NCBI RefSeq assembly: GCF_033954455.1
Contig: NZ_CP121473.1
Coordinates: forward strand, 1,474,501 to 1,538,500
Direction of reading: 5' to 3'
From: Thiorhodovibrio litoralis
GTDB taxonomy: Bacteria > Pseudomonadota > Gammaproteobacteria > Chromatiales > Chromatiaceae
Length of the DNA stretch: 64,000 nt
The notes beneath the pieces are model-generated. The model saw only the letters and a program-made list of their open reading frames with translations, had not been told where the DNA came from and ran no database searches. The translations under genes and the position numbers were made by a program. Positions 16,968-25,974 of the stretch are shown in pieces (position 1 is the first letter of the stretch; every line of letters begins with the position of its first letter).

Positions 16968-18945
16968 CGCGCACCAAATCCATCAGTCAGAACTCCAGTT
17001 GGAGTGTGCTGATACATCGCAGCCTCTGAACCCACTGGCTGACCGACTTCTCGCCGCCGGTCGCTATGCCGAGGCGCTGTCCCACTATGCGCCGCTTTTG
17101 AGCACTCAGCTGGAAGATCCCATTCTGCTTGCTCGCTGTGCGATCTGTCTGCTCCAACTTGGGGAATGGCAGCGCGCAACGCTCATGTTTGATGAGGCAT
17201 TGCGGCTGCATCCGAATTTGGTCGAGGCGTTGCGCGGCCGAGCAGTCCTGCATGCCTTGCAGGGTCAGCTTGAGCAAGCGTTGGAGACCTTCTTGCGTTT
17301 ATACCAACTCGCGCCCGGTGAACCGAACGGGCAGCACAATATCGCGACTACCCTGAATCGGCTTGAGCGTTACGCCGAGGCAGTCGTTTGGTTTGAGCGC
17401 TCATTGGCTGTGGTCCCCGAATTTGGCCGTGCCTGGACGGGGCTCGCTGCAGCGCGCGAGGAACTTGGCGAGCGTTCAAATGCTAGTGAGGCAATTCAAC
17501 GCGCCCTTGCGATCAACCCTTCGGTGCCTCTGCCGCGCCTGATACAGGCGATGCTGAGCTTGCCGAGAGTGGCCGAATCCGAAGAGCAGTCCGAAGCCAC
17601 ACCTGCTGCCTTTTGCCAGGCGATGGCCGCTTTGACTGAGTGGGCCGATGCCGACCCAAACCACCTGTCGGCGCTCGGTGAGCGCGTTGGCGATCGCCAG
17701 CCGTTTCTGCTTGCCTATCGGCCCGGCCAGCATCGCGATCTGCTCAGCGGCTATGGCGATCTGATAGCACGCGCTGGAAATGCCTATTGGTCAGCGCGTG
17801 GATTTCTGCCAATGGCGATTTCGCCGATACGGGCGCGGCCGCGCCTTGGTATTCTCTGTTATTTCATTCGTCGTCACTCCGTTTGGGATATCATCGTCAA
17901 AGGCTTGGTGCGCCACCTGTTACGTACTCGATTTGAGCTAATCATTTACCATACGGGCGTCGAAACGGACGAAGAGACCCGCTGGGCCGAGCGTCATGCC
18001 GAGCGTTTTGTTACCGGGCAGTTGGGGCTTGCGGAGTGGCTGCGGCTGATCCGTGAGGACGCACCTGATGTGCTCTTTTTTCCAGAGATTGGCATGGACC
18101 CGCTGAGCTGTCATCTCGGTGCCCTGCGCCTGGCGCCCTTGCAGGTCGCGAGCTGGGGTCACCCTATTACCACAGGCCTGCCCGAGATCGACATGTTTAT
18201 TTCTGGCGACTTGCTCGAGCCGCCTGATGCCCAGAGCCATTATCGCGAGCGCCTAGTGCAGTTGCCCGGTACCGGCGTTTGCACTGAATGGCTGGATATT
18301 AAGCCCGCTCCGTTGCCAGTCAGCTATTTACGCCAAAGGACCCCTGGACGAGTCCGCCTGTTGTTGTGTCAACACCCATTCAAACACGACCCGGCGGACC
18401 GATCGCTGCTCGCCGAGGTGTTACGCGCCTGCAGCCCCTGTGAGCTCTATGTTCTCAAGCATAGGCGTCTGTCGCGAGCCAGCGATCTTGCGGTCGAGCT
18501 GTTGCGCCAAACGCTGGCCGAAGCTGACTTGGACCTTGAGGTCTTATTCGTCGAGCGCCCGTGGGTGGATCTCGATCAGTTTTTGAGTCTGCTTGCGAAC
18601 GTTGATCTGTATCTGGACTTACCGGCCTTTAGCGGCTACACAACCGCTTGGCAGGCGCTGCACTGCGGTTTGCCCATTGTGACCCTGGAAGGTCCGACGC
18701 TGCGGCAGCGCCTGGCAGCCGGCCTGTTGCGGCAGATTGGACGGCCCGAGAGCATCGCGCGTAACTCCGAGGACGATGTTGCCATCGCCGCCCAGCTGGC
18801 TGCGGAAAGTCGAGACCCAGCCTTGCAGGCGGCACGTCGCGCAGAACTGGCTGCAGCTGCCGTCAAGGCGGATCACCAGGTGGAGACCGTCAGAGCGTTC
18901 GAGCAGACGTTGGTGGATGCGCTGGCGGAGCTTAAGAAAGGATAA
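16915..18945 (+). CDS. TPR O-GlcNAc transferase (OGT/SPINDLY family, GT41-like)
   Basis: 676 residues from ATG 16915; the frame is open back to GTG 16861 and ATG 16936 is also possible. TPR repeats cover about residues 40-215. The C-terminal half is OGT-like: RPRLGILCYFIRRHSVWDII, APLQVASWGHPITTGLPEIDMFISGD, LLLCQHPFKHDP, and LYLDLPAFSGYTTAWQALHCGLPIVTLEG for nucleotide-sugar binding. OGT-like proteins next to flagellin genes glycosylate Ser/Thr of flagellin in several bacteria, and that is the likely role here. The start overlaps the fliT-like gene by about 50 bp. It ends convergent to the methyltransferase gene. Confidence 0.88.
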   Translation: MTSTPPMPTTACSAIPSDAHQIHQSELQLECADTSQPLNPLADRLLAAGRYAEALSHYAPLLSTQLEDPILLARCAICLLQLGEWQRATLMFDEALRLHPNLVEALRGRAVLHALQGQLEQALETFLRLYQLAPGEPNGQHNIATTLNRLERYAEAVVWFERSLAVVPEFGRAWTGLAAAREELGERSNASEAIQRALAINPSVPLPRLIQAMLSLPRVAESEEQSEATPAAFCQAMAALTEWADADPNHLSALGERVGDRQPFLLAYRPGQHRDLLSGYGDLIARAGNAYWSARGFLPMAISPIRARPRLGILCYFIRRHSVWDIIVKGLVRHLLRTRFELIIYHTGVETDEETRWAERHAERFVTGQLGLAEWLRLIREDAPDVLFFPEIGMDPLSCHLGALRLAPLQVASWGHPITTGLPEIDMFISGDLLEPPDAQSHYRERLVQLPGTGVCTEWLDIKPAPLPVSYLRQRTPGRVRLLLCQHPFKHDPADRSLLAEVLRACSPCELYVLKHRRLSRASDLAVELLRQTLAEADLDLEVLFVERPWVDLDQFLSLLANVDLYLDLPAFSGYTTAWQALHCGLPIVTLEGPTLRQRLAAGLLRQIGRPESIARNSEDDVAIAAQLAAESRDPALQAARRAELAAAAVKADHQVETVRAFEQTLVDALAELKKG

Positions 18946-19004
18946 TTTGCTAAGGTGCCATTAGCATTGCGTTCGTTGTGCCCCTACCTTGGTCAGCTGC
19001 GACT

Positions 19005-20144
19005 TTAGCATGACGCAATTGCTTTGGTTAAGGTGCGAGTCAAGTGTGAAAAAACTACTGTTTTTTCGTTTTCGATGGCGTTTAAGTGCTTAGGCATCGT
19101 ATCGGCATAGTCTCGGTAATCTTTGCTAGTCCACTTGTCTACTAAGTCAGAGAATTCTTTGTTTTTTGCTGTGGCTTTTGGATCAAGATTGGTGACTACT
19201 GCTAATCCACTTGGGAATGTTGGAATAGTGACAATTGAAAGGTCGGGTCTTTGTTCCTTAAGCAAAGGAATGATCTTCCATGTGTCCCCTGTCCAGAATT
19301 GTGTCTTTCTTTCGCGTGACGCTGTTATCTCCTCGAGTGGGAAAATATCATGCAAAAGGATGACAGAATTTTCGTGTGCATTCGCTTCGGCGTTGATAAA
19401 ATCGCGGAGTGCTTGGTCAAAGGAGTGGTATCCGTCAATAAAACATAAATCAAATTTTTCACCGCCGAATAATTCGTTAACGTCATGCGCGTGAAAAAAA
19501 TCGTCGCTTGACTGAGAAAATATTTTGGTCCATGCGGTGAGGTCTGCGTTGATTGTCGGTGCTGGATCAATACCTATGCATTTTGTCGGAGGTTGAGCTT
19601 GGCCAAGTGATTGCCCGCTTTCAACGCCGATTTCAAGATAGGTCGTGGGCTTAAGGCTGCAATGGAACCAATCCAGCCACTCATGGTATTGCATGCCTGG
19701 AAAGCGGTCCTGAGCCATTTGCAAGTGGTGCTGATAAATTGTGCGATTCTCACGCTGCATGGTCTGATTAATAGTCGTGGCGAGTTCTTGCAGTCCGCTC
19801 TCATTAATTCCAGCTGCACGCGCTGCTTCCAATTGCGATTCAGCTTGTTTTATTCGGCCGTAACGGGTCAAAATTTCAAGGTAACTCTTCCAAAAGTGGA
19901 GTTCTTGCGGGTTTGCTCTTACGGCAGCTTCAAAAAACTGCAAAGCAACCTCAGTTTGGCCGATGCCATCGGCGAGGAGGGCAAGATTGTGATTGGCCTC
20001 AGCGTGATTGGGTTTGATACGGAGTATTGCATGATAAATCCCTAGGGCTTCTTGGGTGCGTCCGGCGCGGTGATGCTTGGCAGCGTCATGGAACATTACC
20101 GATAGCTGAGTCTTGTTGGAAGAGAGGTTTGGTTGTTCCTTCAT
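19005..20144 (-). CDS. TPR-linked class I methyltransferase (Methyltransf_24-like)
   Basis: 379 residues. About 1-130 are TPR-like helices (AKHHRAGRTQEALGIYHAIL, HAEANHNLALLADGIGQTEVA). About 155-345 form a class I SAM-methyltransferase: TTYLEIGVESGQSLGQA, then KFDLCFIDGYHSFDQALRDF and NSVILLHDIFP, the pattern of the CmcI/TylF-like or Methyltransf_24 group, often sugar O-methyltransferases. It is convergent with the OGT-like gene and more AT-rich than it. Methylation of the flagellin glycan is inferred from context only. Confidence 0.8.
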   Translation of the reverse strand: MKEQPNLSSNKTQLSVMFHDAAKHHRAGRTQEALGIYHAILRIKPNHAEANHNLALLADGIGQTEVALQFFEAAVRANPQELHFWKSYLEILTRYGRIKQAESQLEAARAAGINESGLQELATTINQTMQRENRTIYQHHLQMAQDRFPGMQYHEWLDWFHCSLKPTTYLEIGVESGQSLGQAQPPTKCIGIDPAPTINADLTAWTKIFSQSSDDFFHAHDVNELFGGEKFDLCFIDGYHSFDQALRDFINAEANAHENSVILLHDIFPLEEITASRERKTQFWTGDTWKIIPLLKEQRPDLSIVTIPTFPSGLAVVTNLDPKATAKNKEFSDLVDKWTSKDYRDYADTMPKHLNAIENEKTVVFSHLTRTLTKAIASC

Positions 20145-20551
20145 TACTAGGTCTCTGTCTGTGGGCGAAAATTCAGTTTAATATCTCAAATTTTTCAACC
20201 AGTTTAACCTGTTTGAAATATAAGATTCCAGCTTTCTATGTGAGATAGCTTCGGTTGGTCCTTGGTAACAAAGAGTCGCCGATGCTGGCGTATCCTGTGG
20301 CAAGAATCCAGCTCGTTAACACTGATTGCGGTCTTACGCTGCTCGATCATGGGGTGCTGCGGCCAGTGTGGATACCTTTCAATTTTCGGCGTCATCGCTC
20401 TGAAAAGGTGCAATCGCTTTTGTTTCTCCGTGAGCAATGCCCTGGTTTTGGTGGTCGCTTTGCGGGCTGTCTTGCTGCTTGCTCGATCCCAGTTTGCGGC
20501 TATCATTGGGTATTGGTGTTCAGCATCAAGAGTAGCGATTATCGGTAGCAG
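20145..20551. other. about 400 bp without a recognised gene
   Basis: Both strands hold short open frames (97 and 108 codons on plus, 157 on minus) but none resembles a known family or has a good start. The minus frame runs antisense through the higB remnant, so at least part of it is a shadow. The segment may be the debris that replaced the 5' part of higB. Confidence 0.45.
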
Positions 20552-20653
20552 GTGTCTGTTTCCCGGTGCTATCAAGCGCTCTATGTGAAATTCATCGGTA
20601 CCCATCGGGAATACGATGCCATAGACGCGCAATCCGTCGAGATGGAGATCTGA
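20552..20653 (+). pseudogene. higB: 3' remnant of higB toxin gene
   Basis: 34 codons reading VSVSRCYQALYVKFIGTHREYDAIDA and ending TGA one base before the next ATG. This matches the C-terminus of HigB mRNA interferases (YxxxYVKFIGTHxEYD). The N-terminal two thirds are missing. The tight spacing to the antitoxin gene is the normal higB-higA operon order. Confidence 0.7.
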
Positions 20654-20654
20654 C

Positions 20655-20897
20655 ATGGACATTCGCCCGATTAGCACCGAAGAGGACTATAAGGACGCAC
20701 TGGGTGAACTCTCGGCCTGTTTCAACAATGAACCGCACGCTGATACCACTGACGGCGACCGCTTCGAAATTCTCCTGACGCTTGTTGAAGCCTACGAGAC
20801 CAAGCACTTTCCCGTTGATTTACCCGATCCGGTCGAAGCCATCAAGTTTCGTATGGACCAAGCCGGGCTAACGCCGAATGATCTGGTGCCCGCTTAG
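20655..20897 (+). pseudogene. higA: truncated HigA-type antitoxin
   Basis: 80 residues: MDIRPISTEEDYKDALGELS, then LLTLVEAYETKHFPVDLPDP and EAIKFRMDQAGLTPNDLVPA. This is the N-terminal part of HigA antitoxins, which usually continue into a helix-turn-helix domain (about 115-130 residues). The protein stops just where that domain should begin. ATG 20655 has GGAG at 20644. With the partner toxin also broken, the module is probably dead; a truncated antitoxin that is still expressed cannot be excluded. Confidence 0.75.
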
Positions 20898-20927
20898 TTG
20901 CTGTAGCCTCGATCAAGACAATCCGCC

Positions 20928-21821
20928 ATGCAAACACTGCTCGACCCCACCAACGACTATGTCTTCAAGCGCCTGTTTGTCGGGGCGCCCGAACTGCTGG
21001 TGGCGTTGATCAACGACCTGCGCCCCGATCTGCCCACGATCACCGCAGTCGAAATTCTTAACCCCAGCATTGAGCCCAGCGAACTCAGTGGCAAACACAT
21101 CATCCTCGATGTGCTCGCTCGCGACGCCGAGGGTCACTGCTACAATGTTGAGATTCAGGTGCGCCGTTACGGGGCTTGGCAAAAACGCGGGCTTTTCTAC
21201 CTCGCGCGCACCCTCGGCGGTCAGCTGCTAGCAGAGGAAGACTACCAAGAAATTCGCAGCTCGGTCGGTCTGCACCTGCTGGCTTTCGACCTCTTTACCG
21301 CCACCGAAAGCGAGCGCCAACAAGCCCTGTGGCGCTTTGAGATGCGCGATGAAACCCAGCCCCAGGTCTCGTTGGGGAACATCCTGCAAATGAACCTGAT
21401 CGAACTCAACAAGGCTGATCGTCTTGGGCTCCCACCTGGGCCGTTGCGCGCCTGGATCACCTTTTTCAAGCACTGGCAGGAGGAACTCACCATGGCCGCC
21501 GTGGCTCACGAACCCGTCCAACAAGCCATGAACCGCATCCGCGTGCTCAGCGCCGATGAAGAAGCCCGCCGTCTCGCGTTCGTGCGCGAACGCGCGCTGC
21601 ATGATGAAGTCTCTTTCCTGAATGAGGCAAAGCGTGAGGGCCATCGTGAAGGCTATCACGCCGGCATGGGCACCATGCTCAGGAAGCAAGTTGCCCTGAA
21701 GTTTGGCGCCTTACCCAACTGGGTGGACAAGCAGCTCGCATCAGCGACAGATTCACAGCTGGAAGATTGGGTGGCGGGTGTATTGACGGCAGATTCGCTG
21801 GAAGATGTGTTTCACCAATAG
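20928..21821 (+). CDS. Rpn-family PD-(D/E)XK nuclease
   Basis: 297 residues of the Rpn (recombination-promoting nuclease/putative transposase, PDDEXK_2) family. The start LLDPTNDYVFKRLFVGAPELL is diagnostic. The nuclease core is ILDVLARDAEGHCYNVEIQV with Asp and the E-x-Q pair. The C-terminal segment is helical and charged. In E. coli, Rpn proteins are DNA endonucleases that promote RecA-independent recombination; newer work links some to phage defence. Here it sits between broken higBA pieces at the edge of a recombined tandem array. No ribosome binding site is obvious before ATG 20928. Confidence 0.88.
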   Translation: MQTLLDPTNDYVFKRLFVGAPELLVALINDLRPDLPTITAVEILNPSIEPSELSGKHIILDVLARDAEGHCYNVEIQVRRYGAWQKRGLFYLARTLGGQLLAEEDYQEIRSSVGLHLLAFDLFTATESERQQALWRFEMRDETQPQVSLGNILQMNLIELNKADRLGLPPGPLRAWITFFKHWQEELTMAAVAHEPVQQAMNRIRVLSADEEARRLAFVRERALHDEVSFLNEAKREGHREGYHAGMGTMLRKQVALKFGALPNWVDKQLASATDSQLEDWVAGVLTADSLEDVFHQ

Positions 21822-21825
21822 GCCG

Positions 21826-21912
21826 AGGTCGAATCGCTGGCGCGTCTGGAGCCGGGCAAAAGGCGCTGGAGCTGCTCGTGTTGCGGAGCTTTTCGATGCT
21901 TTGACGCCCCTT
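21826..21912 (+). pseudogene. internally deleted remnant of the coiled-coil membrane protein gene
   Basis: The first part matches the early codons of the gene at 25399-25974 (ESLARLEAGQKAL equivalent) and is joined directly to its last codons (VLRSFSML then TGA). Both the fused ends and the following bases (cggaatcagcaacctga) are shared with the intact gene, so this is a deletion derivative of the same duplication unit. Confidence 0.7.
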
Positions 21913-21944
21913 GAACGGAATCAGCAACCTGAAGGGGTGTTCCG

Positions 21945-22086
21945 GAAAATTCTCAAGAATCGCCGCTTAGTGGTCAATGTCAAGGGTAACGATTACCGGC
22001 TGGTGGTGTCTGTTGCCTACTGCTATCAAGCGGTCTATGTGAAATTCATCGGTAGCCATCGGGAATACGATGCCGTAGCTGGTTGA
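21945..22086 (+). pseudogene. higB: second 3' remnant of higB
   Basis: NRRLVVNVKGNDYRLVVSVAYCYQ followed by AVYVKFIGSHREYDAVAG and a stop: the C-terminal half of a HigB toxin, homologous to the fragment at 20552-20653 but longer. No antitoxin gene follows; instead the first ATPase/nuclease gene of the array begins 43 bp later. Confidence 0.65.
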
Positions 22087-22129
22087 CTGATATGGTTTGG
22101 TGGCCGTTGCAAACTTTCAGGGAATAGCC

Positions 22130-23677
22130 ATGACGCGTCTATCGCTGCCCATTGGTATCCAGACCTTTGCCGAGATTCGCGAAGGAGGGTATTACTATGT
22201 CGACAAAACGGGCTTTGCGTTGCGGCTGTTCTCCGAAGGGAAATACTATTTTCTCTCTCGACCGCGCCGTTTTGGAAAATCGTTGTTTCTGGACACCCTG
22301 GCGGAGTTGTTGGGTGGCAACCGAGGGTTGTTCGCTGGCCTTGAGGCGGAGCATAAATGGGACTGGAGTCGGCGTTATCCTTTGATTCGGCTGAGTTTCG
22401 GCGGTGGGGTGCTGCACAGCCGCGCCAAGCTCGATGAAAAGATCGATGAATTGCTCACTGACAACCTCGAACGCCTGGGCGTAAGTGCCACGCACCGCAG
22501 CCCATCCGGGCGTTTACAGCAGTTAATCAAAAGCACCGCGACTGCTTACGGGGAAAAGGTCGTGGTCTTGGTGGACGAATACGACAAGCCGATTCTGGAT
22601 AATCTCGGGGACAAGGAAACCGCGCGGGCCATGCGCGATGGACTGCGCGATCTCTACTCCGTAATCAAGGACTCCGATGCCCATCTGCGCTTTGTCTTCC
22701 TCACCGGGGTGAGCAAATTTAGCAAGGTCAGCTTGTTCTCGGGGCTTAATAACCTCAAGGACATCACTGTCGATGAACGTTACTCGGCGCTCTGCGGCTA
22801 TACCGAAGAGGATTTGGACCAGGTCTTCGCTCCCGAGCTGGAAGGCCTGGATCGCGATCAGATTCGCGCCTGGTATAACGGCTACAACTGGACCGGCGAT
22901 GCCGTTTACAACCCCTTTGACGTCCTGCTGCTATTCGACAGCCGGCTGTTCCGGCCATGGTGGTTCGAAACTGCCACGCCAACTTTTCTCATCGATGTCT
23001 TGAAGGACAGACATACCTGGCTGCCGGCACTCGGTGACTTGCGCGCCGATAGCGAACTGCTCTCCGCTTTCGATGTCGGCCATATCAGCACAGAGGCACT
23101 GCTGTGGCAGACCGGTTATCTGACGATCGACAGCCAAGAATTTGTCTTTGGCGAATATCGCTATCGGCTGCGCTATCCCAACCGAGAGGTTTATCAAAGC
23201 CTCAACAACAGCCTGCTACGCGCTTGGACGGCCGACGGACAGACAACCCTGGCCAACAAGACCCGCCTGGGCGACCTGCTGCTGGCCAATGACTTTGACG
23301 GCTTGAGAGACCTGATCACTGCCTTTTTCGCCAGCATTCCGCACGACTGGTATCGCAACAACCCGATCGCCCAATACGAGGGCTACTACGCCAGCGTCTT
23401 CTATGCCTATTTTGCCAGCCTGGGGCTTGATCTGACGCCAGAAGAGAGCAGCAATGCTGGTAGGCTGGATTTGGCGGTCAAGTTCAATGGTCAGATTTAC
23501 CTGATCGAATTCAAGGTGGTCGAGCACAGTGGCGAAGGCGCGGCCATGGCGCAACTCAAAGAAAAAGGCTATGCCGACGCATATCGCGGCCAGGGTCAGC
23601 CGATTCATCTGGTTGGGGTGGAATTCAGCGCCGAACAGCGCGCAGTGCTGGGCTTCGAGGTCGAGACGCTGAATTGA
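22130..23677 (+). CDS. AAA-ATPase-like/PD-(D/E)XK protein, copy 1 (type A1)
   Basis: 515 residues. The AAA-ATPase-like domain (PF09820-type) has a Walker A-like RPRRFGKSLFLDTL with GKS at residues 49-51, Walker B VVLVDEYD near 145-152, and LTGVSKFSKVSLFSGLNNL near 191-209. The C-terminal PDDEXK_9-type domain has Asp447 in GRLDL and Glu460/Lys462 in LIEFKV. Variable block 1 (92-144) is type A (VLHSRAKLDEKIDELL); block 2 (about 291-398) is type 1 (LKDRHTWLPALGDLRADSEL). ATG 22130 follows AGGGA; an upstream in-frame start at 22097 is less likely. The family's function is unknown; the fold suggests an ATP-regulated nuclease. Confidence 0.9.
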   Translation: MTRLSLPIGIQTFAEIREGGYYYVDKTGFALRLFSEGKYYFLSRPRRFGKSLFLDTLAELLGGNRGLFAGLEAEHKWDWSRRYPLIRLSFGGGVLHSRAKLDEKIDELLTDNLERLGVSATHRSPSGRLQQLIKSTATAYGEKVVVLVDEYDKPILDNLGDKETARAMRDGLRDLYSVIKDSDAHLRFVFLTGVSKFSKVSLFSGLNNLKDITVDERYSALCGYTEEDLDQVFAPELEGLDRDQIRAWYNGYNWTGDAVYNPFDVLLLFDSRLFRPWWFETATPTFLIDVLKDRHTWLPALGDLRADSELLSAFDVGHISTEALLWQTGYLTIDSQEFVFGEYRYRLRYPNREVYQSLNNSLLRAWTADGQTTLANKTRLGDLLLANDFDGLRDLITAFFASIPHDWYRNNPIAQYEGYYASVFYAYFASLGLDLTPEESSNAGRLDLAVKFNGQIYLIEFKVVEHSGEGAAMAQLKEKGYADAYRGQGQPIHLVGVEFSAEQRAVLGFEVETLN

Positions 23678-23765
23678 CTTGGGGTCTGGTCCAGGGCAAA
23701 ACCTGGCTAGCCTGCTAGACTGCGACCGCAAGCAGAGATAACGGCTACTCGCCTCAGGTCCGCCT

Positions 23766-25316
23766 ATGTCGCGCAAGAAGCTTCCAATCGGTGTTCAGAC
23801 CTTCGCCAAGATTCGCGAAGACGATTACTACTATGTGGACAAGACAGGCTTTGCCCTGCGGCTGATCGAGGAAGGTAGCCATTATTTTCTGTCCCGCCCG
23901 CGCCGTTTTGGCAAGTCGTTGTTTCTGGATACCCTGGCGGAGCTTCTCAGTGGCAACCGGGAGTTGTTCACTGGCCTTGAGGCGGAGCACAAATGGAACT
24001 GGGACCGGCGTCATCCGGTGATTCGGCTGAGTTTCGGCGCCGGAGTGGCGCGCGAGCCTGCGGATTTGAAGGAGAAGATTTGGGAGCAGCTTCGTGTCAA
24101 TCAAAAGGCACTGGGCATCCGCTGCTCGGAGCCAACTGCGCAGGGCTGCTTTGCGGAGCTGATTCGGGAAGCAAAGGTCCAGGCTGGAGCGCCGGCAGTG
24201 GTCCTGGTTGACGAATACGACAAGCCGATTCTGGATAATCTGCACGATCCTGAAATCGCACGGGCCATGCGCGATGGACTGCGCGATCTCTACTCCGTGA
24301 TCAAGGATTCGGATGCGCATCTGCGCTTTGTCTTCCTCACCGGAGTGAGTAAGTTCAGTAAGGTCAGTTTGTTCTCGGGGCTCAATAATCTCAAAGACAT
24401 TACCGTCGATGCTCGCTACTCCGCGCTCTGCGGCTATACCGAGAACGATCTGGACCAGGTTTTCGCTCCGGAGCTCAAGGACCTGGATCGCGACCGGGTT
24501 CGCGCCTGGTACAATGGCTATAACTGGACCGGGGATGCGGTCTATAACCCGTTCGATGTCTTGTTATTGTTCGACAGCGGGTTGTTCCGCCCCTGGTGGT
24601 TCGAAACCGCCACGCCAAGCTTTCTGATCGACGTGCTAACCACGCGTCAGACATTTGCGCCGAAACTGGATCGACTCATTGCCAATGATCGGTTGCTGTC
24701 GGCCTTCGACGTCGACTACATCGCCACTGAAGCGCTGCTCTTCCAGACCGGTTACTTGACCATCGATAGCATGCGCGAGCGCGGTGCCACGACGGAATAC
24801 CGGCTGCGATATCCCAATTTGGAAGTGCGCGCCAGTCTTAATGGTGCTCTGCTCGATGCGCTGAGCGCGCGCAGTTCCGCAGTGGCCGAACACAGCTCTC
24901 GCCTCTACGATCTGTTGCTTGCCAATGACTTCAGCGGTCTGGAACAGCTCTTTACGGCTTTCTTCGCCAGCATCCCGCACGACTGGTATCGCAACACCCC
25001 GATCTCTCAATACGAGGGCTACTACGCCAGCGTCTTCTATGCTTACTTTGCCAGTCTTGGCCTTGATCTGACGCCGGAAGAGAGCAGCAACGCCGGGCGG
25101 CTGGATTTGGCGGTCAAGTTCAATAGCCAGGTGTATCTGATCGAATTCAAGGTGGTCGAGCACAGCGGCGAGGGAGCGGCCATGGCGCAGCTCAAGGCCA
25201 AAGGCTACGCCGACAAATATCGTGGCCGAGGCCAGCCAGTTCATCTCATCGGTGTGGAGTTCAGTGCCGAGCATCGTGCCGTGGTGGGGTTTGCCGTCGA
25301 GACCCTAGCCGGCTAA
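23766..25316 (+). CDS. AAA-ATPase-like/PD-(D/E)XK protein, copy 2 (type B2)
   Basis: 516 residues with the same motifs (GKS 49-51, VVLVDEYD, GRLDL with IEFKV). Block 1 is type B (VAREPADLKEKIWEQLRVNQ), block 2 is type 2 (LTTRQTFAPKLDRLIANDRL and RSSAVAEHSSRLYDLLLAND). Between Walker B and the next helix it reads NLHDPEIARAMRD where other copies read NLGDKETARAMRD. The N-terminal sub-block is LIEEGSHYF. It ends LAG instead of LN. The 88-bp gap from copy 1 is homologous to the gaps before copies 4 and 5. Confidence 0.9.
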   Translation: MSRKKLPIGVQTFAKIREDDYYYVDKTGFALRLIEEGSHYFLSRPRRFGKSLFLDTLAELLSGNRELFTGLEAEHKWNWDRRHPVIRLSFGAGVAREPADLKEKIWEQLRVNQKALGIRCSEPTAQGCFAELIREAKVQAGAPAVVLVDEYDKPILDNLHDPEIARAMRDGLRDLYSVIKDSDAHLRFVFLTGVSKFSKVSLFSGLNNLKDITVDARYSALCGYTENDLDQVFAPELKDLDRDRVRAWYNGYNWTGDAVYNPFDVLLLFDSGLFRPWWFETATPSFLIDVLTTRQTFAPKLDRLIANDRLLSAFDVDYIATEALLFQTGYLTIDSMRERGATTEYRLRYPNLEVRASLNGALLDALSARSSAVAEHSSRLYDLLLANDFSGLEQLFTAFFASIPHDWYRNTPISQYEGYYASVFYAYFASLGLDLTPEESSNAGRLDLAVKFNSQVYLIEFKVVEHSGEGAAMAQLKAKGYADKYRGRGQPVHLIGVEFSAEHRAVVGFAVETLAG

Positions 25317-25398
25317 GCCGAGCGGCTTCGTTGCGGTGGCTTGGCTGAACTGTTCAGCTGCTAGAATCAAAGCATGGAGTCTTCGGGAGACTGGTCAC

Positions 25399-25974
25399 AT
25401 GAATCACTGCCAGCAAATATCTTGCGCCCTCGTGCTTGCCGGCATGAGCCTGGGGGCTTATGGCGTTGACACCGCGCCGCGCATTTCAGATCGCGAGATC
25501 ATCGAGTCGCTCGCGCGTCTGGAGGCTGGGCAAAAGGCGCTGGCGGAACAGACCGATCAGCGTTTCAAGGCGATGGAAGCGATTATCGACCAGCGCTTCA
25601 AGGCGATGGAAGCGAGGATCGACCAGCGTTTTAAGACGATGGAAGCGGGCATCGACCGCCGTTTCGCGGCTGTCGATCAGCGTTTCGCGGCCATCGAAAA
25701 GCGCCTTGATGATCAGATGTTGGTCATGCTCTCGATGTTCTCCGCCTTGATTCTGCTCATTGTTGCACTCTTTGGCTATATCGTTTGGGATCGGCGCACC
25801 GCGCTGCGTCCGCTCGAAGCTCGGCTTGCGGAGCTTGAGCAGGACTTGGAGCGCGATCTGCAACTCCGCCACGAGCAGGGCTCGCTGCCAACGCGGTTGC
25901 TAAATGTGTTGCGGCAACTGGCGAGGGAGGATGAAAAGCTCGCCGGTGTGTTGCGGAGCTTTTCGATGCTTTGA
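25399..25974 (+). CDS. coiled-coil membrane protein with hendecad repeats
   Basis: 191 residues from ATG 25399 (GGGAG at 25385). An N-terminal signal-like segment (ISCALVLAGMSLGAYG) is followed by a coiled coil built of 11-residue repeats of the type DQRFKAMEAxI/DQRFAAIEKRL, about residues 45-100. One transmembrane segment (MLSMFSALILLIVALFGYIVW) and a charged helical tail follow. The topology suggests a periplasmic coiled coil anchored in the inner membrane. Its function is unknown. It lies between copies 2 and 3 of the nuclease array and a deleted remnant of it precedes copy 1, so it seems to be part of the duplicating unit. Confidence 0.75.
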   Translation: MNHCQQISCALVLAGMSLGAYGVDTAPRISDREIIESLARLEAGQKALAEQTDQRFKAMEAIIDQRFKAMEARIDQRFKTMEAGIDRRFAAVDQRFAAIEKRLDDQMLVMLSMFSALILLIVALFGYIVWDRRTALRPLEARLAELEQDLERDLQLRHEQGSLPTRLLNVLRQLAREDEKLAGVLRSFSML

